From positions 1 through 7,113 of the forward strand of contig JBOIEQ010000193.1 of assembly GCA_050741255.1 (NCBI GenBank): a DNA stretch of 7,113 nucleotides, written 5' to 3'. A model generated the notes under the pieces. The model saw nothing but the letters and a program-made list of their open reading frames with translations, was not told where the DNA came from and searched no databases. The translations under genes and the position numbers were made by a program. Positions 5,690 through 7,113 of the stretch are shown piece after piece. Position 1 is the first letter of the stretch; every line of letters begins with the position of its first letter. Origin of the DNA: CAZXNF01 sp050741255 (GTDB lineage Bacteria; Pseudomonadota; Gammaproteobacteria; Burkholderiales; SG8-41).

Positions 5690-6392
5690 CGTTCAATGGT
5701 CCTGTTGCCGTCCATGGGCCCCATGCCGTTGCATCGCCCGCGCAGTTTACCAACTCCGCGACGCGGCGCACGAATTCCCCGCGCGGCACGGTGCGGGCAC
5801 CGAGCGAGGCCAGGTGCGCGGTCGCCATCTGGCAGTCGATGAGGCCGAAATTCCGGCGCGCCAGCTGCCTCACGAGGTGCACGAGCGCGATTTTCGAGGC
5901 ATCCGTCACGCGTGCGAACATCGATTCGCCGTAGAACATGCGGCCGAGGGCCACGCCGTAGAGGCCGCCCGCGAGTTCGCCGGCGATCCAGGTCTCCACC
6001 GAGTGTGCGATTCCCGCGGCATGCAGCGCGCCGTAGGCCCTGATCATCTCTTCCGTGATCCAGGTGCCGCCGCTATCGTCGCGCGGGGCGGCGCAGGCGC
6101 GCATGACCTGCTCGAAGGCTGTGTCGGTGCGGACTTCGTAATCGCCACGCGCGAGCCGCTTGCGCAGCGAGCGCGACACCTTGAGTTCGGCCGGGAACAG
6201 CACCATGCGCGGGTCGGGACTCCACCACAGGATGGGCTGGCCGTCGCTGAACCACGGAAAGATGCCGTGCCGGTAGGCGTCGGTCAGGCGTGCAACCGAC
6301 AGATCGGCGCCAGCGGCGAGCAGGCCGTCGGGCTCGCGCAGGGCGGTTTCGACTACGGGAAATGGATCGTGGGCCTTGAGCCAGGGAATCAT
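5676..6392 (-). CDS. aat: Leucyl/phenylalanyl-tRNA--protein transferase
   Basis: The 238-residue protein adds Leu or Phe from aminoacyl-tRNA to N-terminal Lys or Arg, marking proteins for ClpS/ClpAP. The family signature runs through REPDGLLAAGADLS (19-32), YRHGIFPWF (40-48), PILWWSPDPRMVL (53-65), GTWITEEM (109-116), HSVETW (130-135) and GGLYGVALG (142-150). The catalytic-network residues E156 (GES) and Q188 (IDCQ) carry exactly the E. coli numbers. One small oddity is MFAR at 158-161, where E. coli has MFSR. The start at 6392 fits the family N-terminus, though no good ribosome binding site precedes it. Its 3' end overlaps bpt by 14 bases, so both N-degron transferases are likely co-expressed, with aat as the first gene of the minus-strand block. 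clpS and clpA are not in this window. Confidence 0.97.
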   Translation of the reverse strand: MIPWLKAHDPFPVVETALREPDGLLAAGADLSVARLTDAYRHGIFPWFSDGQPILWWSPDPRMVLFPAELKVSRSLRKRLARGDYEVRTDTAFEQVMRACAAPRDDSGGTWITEEMIRAYGALHAAGIAHSVETWIAGELAGGLYGVALGRMFYGESMFARVTDASKIALVHLVRQLARRNFGLIDCQMATAHLASLGARTVPRGEFVRRVAELVNCAGDATAWGPWTATGPLNDEPA

Positions 6393-6507
6393 GATGGCGG
6401 ATGGACATGCGCGGCGGTGCGCCTGCGGCAGTCCTGCATATTGTCACGAAATGAAGGACTTGCATCGCCGCGTTGAACCGAAGACCGGCTTCGATGGTCC
6501 CTTTCAC

Positions 6508-6978
6508 ATGGCCCGCATTTTTTCCGCCGCAATACTGACCGTGCTCCTTGCCGGTCCCGCCGTTGCCGCCGCGCAGAGCGTCGATTACACCCGCCTGCTC
6601 GAGCAGGCGCGGGAACAGGCGGGCGAGGAGACGTTGCCGCCGGTGGATAAAGCCGCGCCCGCCGGCGCCGTGCCACGCGCTTCAGCGCTCGACGGTGCGC
6701 GGTCCCAGTCTTTCGAGATCAAGCCGGTACAGCCGGCCGGCCGTCTGGGTGTACGCATCGAACCCGAGGCAGGCACAGGGATGCGGCCGTATCTCGGCGC
6801 AGACGTAGAGACGACACGCCCGGCGGAAGGCTTGCCGACACCGACGCTCGAACTGGGCACCTCGGTGCCGGCGGGGCGCGATACCAGCGTGTCCGCGGGG
6901 GTGCGGCAGGCACAACCGCCCGGCAACGGCGAACCCCCACCGCCGGCCTTCCGCTTCGGTCTCGACCACCGCTTCTAG
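6508..6978 (+). CDS. Small exported protein of unknown function
   Basis: I do not recognise this 156-residue protein. It starts with a standard signal peptide, MARIFSAAILTVLLAGPAVA followed by AAQS, with cleavage likely near residue 20-22. Next come a short helical, charged segment (YTRLLEQAREQAGEE, 27-41) and a proline/alanine-rich linker. The second half shows alternating strands with turns: RLGVRIEP (79-86), MRPYLGADVE (92-101), TPTLELGTSVP (111-121), RDTSVSAGVR (124-133) and AFRFGLDHRF (147-156). It ends in phenylalanine, as outer-membrane beta-barrel proteins often do. A small outer-membrane or periplasmic protein is plausible but unproven. I chose ATG at 6508 because it gives a normal signal peptide. 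An in-frame ATG at 6451, six bases after TATTGT, would add 19 residues. It is divergent from aat across 115 bases with no confident promoter. Confidence 0.7.
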   Translation: MARIFSAAILTVLLAGPAVAAAQSVDYTRLLEQAREQAGEETLPPVDKAAPAGAVPRASALDGARSQSFEIKPVQPAGRLGVRIEPEAGTGMRPYLGADVETTRPAEGLPTPTLELGTSVPAGRDTSVSAGVRQAQPPGNGEPPPPAFRFGLDHRF

Positions 6979-7001
6979 CCGCGCGCGGCAACTGCCCGGA
7001 G

Positions 7002-7015
7002 TTGATGTACGTCAA
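7002..7015 (+). promoter_or_regulatory. FNR/DNR-type regulator binding site
   Basis: TTGATGTACGTCAA differs from the FNR/ANR consensus TTGAT-N4-ATCAA at one position. The TTGAT-N4-GTCAA form is common for FNR/DNR family regulators. Its centre, 7008.5, lies exactly 41.5 bases upstream of the start predicted from the -10 element at 7038-7043, the class II activator position. This suggests oxygen- or NO-controlled expression of the gene to the right. Confidence 0.6.
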
Positions 7016-7037
7016 AGGGCCGTATTGCGCGCGGACC

Positions 7038-7043
7038 TACCAT
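7038..7043 (+). promoter_or_regulatory. Candidate -10 element of the FNR-type promoter
   Basis: TACCAT matches the sigma-70 -10 consensus at four of six positions, including the first two and last two bases. With this hexamer at -12 to -7, transcription would begin at about 7050, which places the FNR-like site at -41.5. Confidence 0.45.
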
Positions 7044-7065
7044 GGCCGAAACCATGGAGAGTCGC

Positions 7066-7113
7066 ATGCTGCCCCATCGTGCCCGGCCCGCGTCGCGGGC
7101 TGCGCGGACGTTG
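7066..7113 (+). CDS. Start of an unidentified gene, cut by the window end
   Basis: An open frame runs from ATG 7066 to the edge with no stop, giving 16 residues (MLPHRARPASRAARTL). GGAGAG at 7056-7061 is a good ribosome binding site four bases before this ATG. An in-frame ATG at 7042 lies upstream of the predicted transcription start (7050), so 7066 is preferred. Too little is present to identify the product. The arginine-rich beginning could be the n-region of an export signal. The upstream FNR-type promoter suggests a product used under low oxygen or nitrosative conditions. Confidence 0.45.
   Translation, partial: MLPHRARPASRAARTL

Noticed and set aside
4895..5842. Plus-strand 315-residue open frame opposite bpt
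   Set aside because: Antisense to a clearly conserved bpt; no family motifs.
5814..6476. Plus-strand 220-residue open frame opposite aat
   Set aside because: Antisense to an intact aat; composition typical of a shadow frame.
6978..7004. Terminator after the small exported protein (GCCGCGCGCGGC palindrome and CAACT/AGTTG hairpin)
   Set aside because: Neither is followed by a T-run, and the second overlaps the FNR-like site; support is too weak for a call.
1..7113. CRISPR array or defence system
   Set aside because: No regularly spaced repeats of CRISPR length and no defence-related proteins; the genes are housekeeping.

Overview
This window comes from a GC-rich bacterial chromosome, most likely a gammaproteobacterium of the Xanthomonadales/Lysobacterales type. 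That placement is inference. It rests on the high GC content, a Bpt/Aat pair beside pyrD, an rsxB-like ferredoxin gene near nth with no other rsx/rnf genes beside it, and GGGATTN heptad repeats in the spacer after nth.

Layout. Positions 1-63 are a spacer with inverted heptad repeats and a probable terminator for nth. nth (endonuclease III) lies on the minus strand at 64-732. Positions 733-1275 hold no credible protein gene. Most of that gap is a 267-bp element (764-1030) with near-perfect 32-bp terminal inverted repeats and two large internal hairpin arms, followed by a promoter-like region. A membrane-bound diguanylate cyclase gene follows on the plus strand (1276-2160). A tight minus-strand gene block then runs from 6392 down to 2190 in transcription order aat - bpt - pyrD - ald - rsxB, with overlaps or very short gaps. 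A small exported protein gene (6508-6978, plus strand) diverges from aat. At the right edge an FNR/DNR-type site, a matching -10 element and a ribosome binding site precede an ORF that runs out of the window.

How the genes fit. Aat and Bpt are the two bacterial N-degron transferases, which attach Leu/Phe or Leu to protein N-termini so that ClpS/ClpAP can recognise them. PyrD makes orotate for pyrimidines using the quinone pool. Ald interconverts alanine and pyruvate with NAD(H). RsxB is an iron-sulfur electron carrier, and Nth is an iron-sulfur DNA glycosylase that acts on oxidised pyrimidines. rsxB and nth are neighbours in many gammaproteobacteria. Here about 1.46 kb carrying the inverted-repeat element and the opposite-strand diguanylate cyclase gene lies between them, which looks like an insertion into an older rsxB-nth unit.

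The most interesting items are the folded inverted-repeat element, which reads as a three-way junction, and the FNR-type promoter with exact class II spacing at the right edge. The protein-coding genes are otherwise ordinary housekeeping genes with intact active sites.
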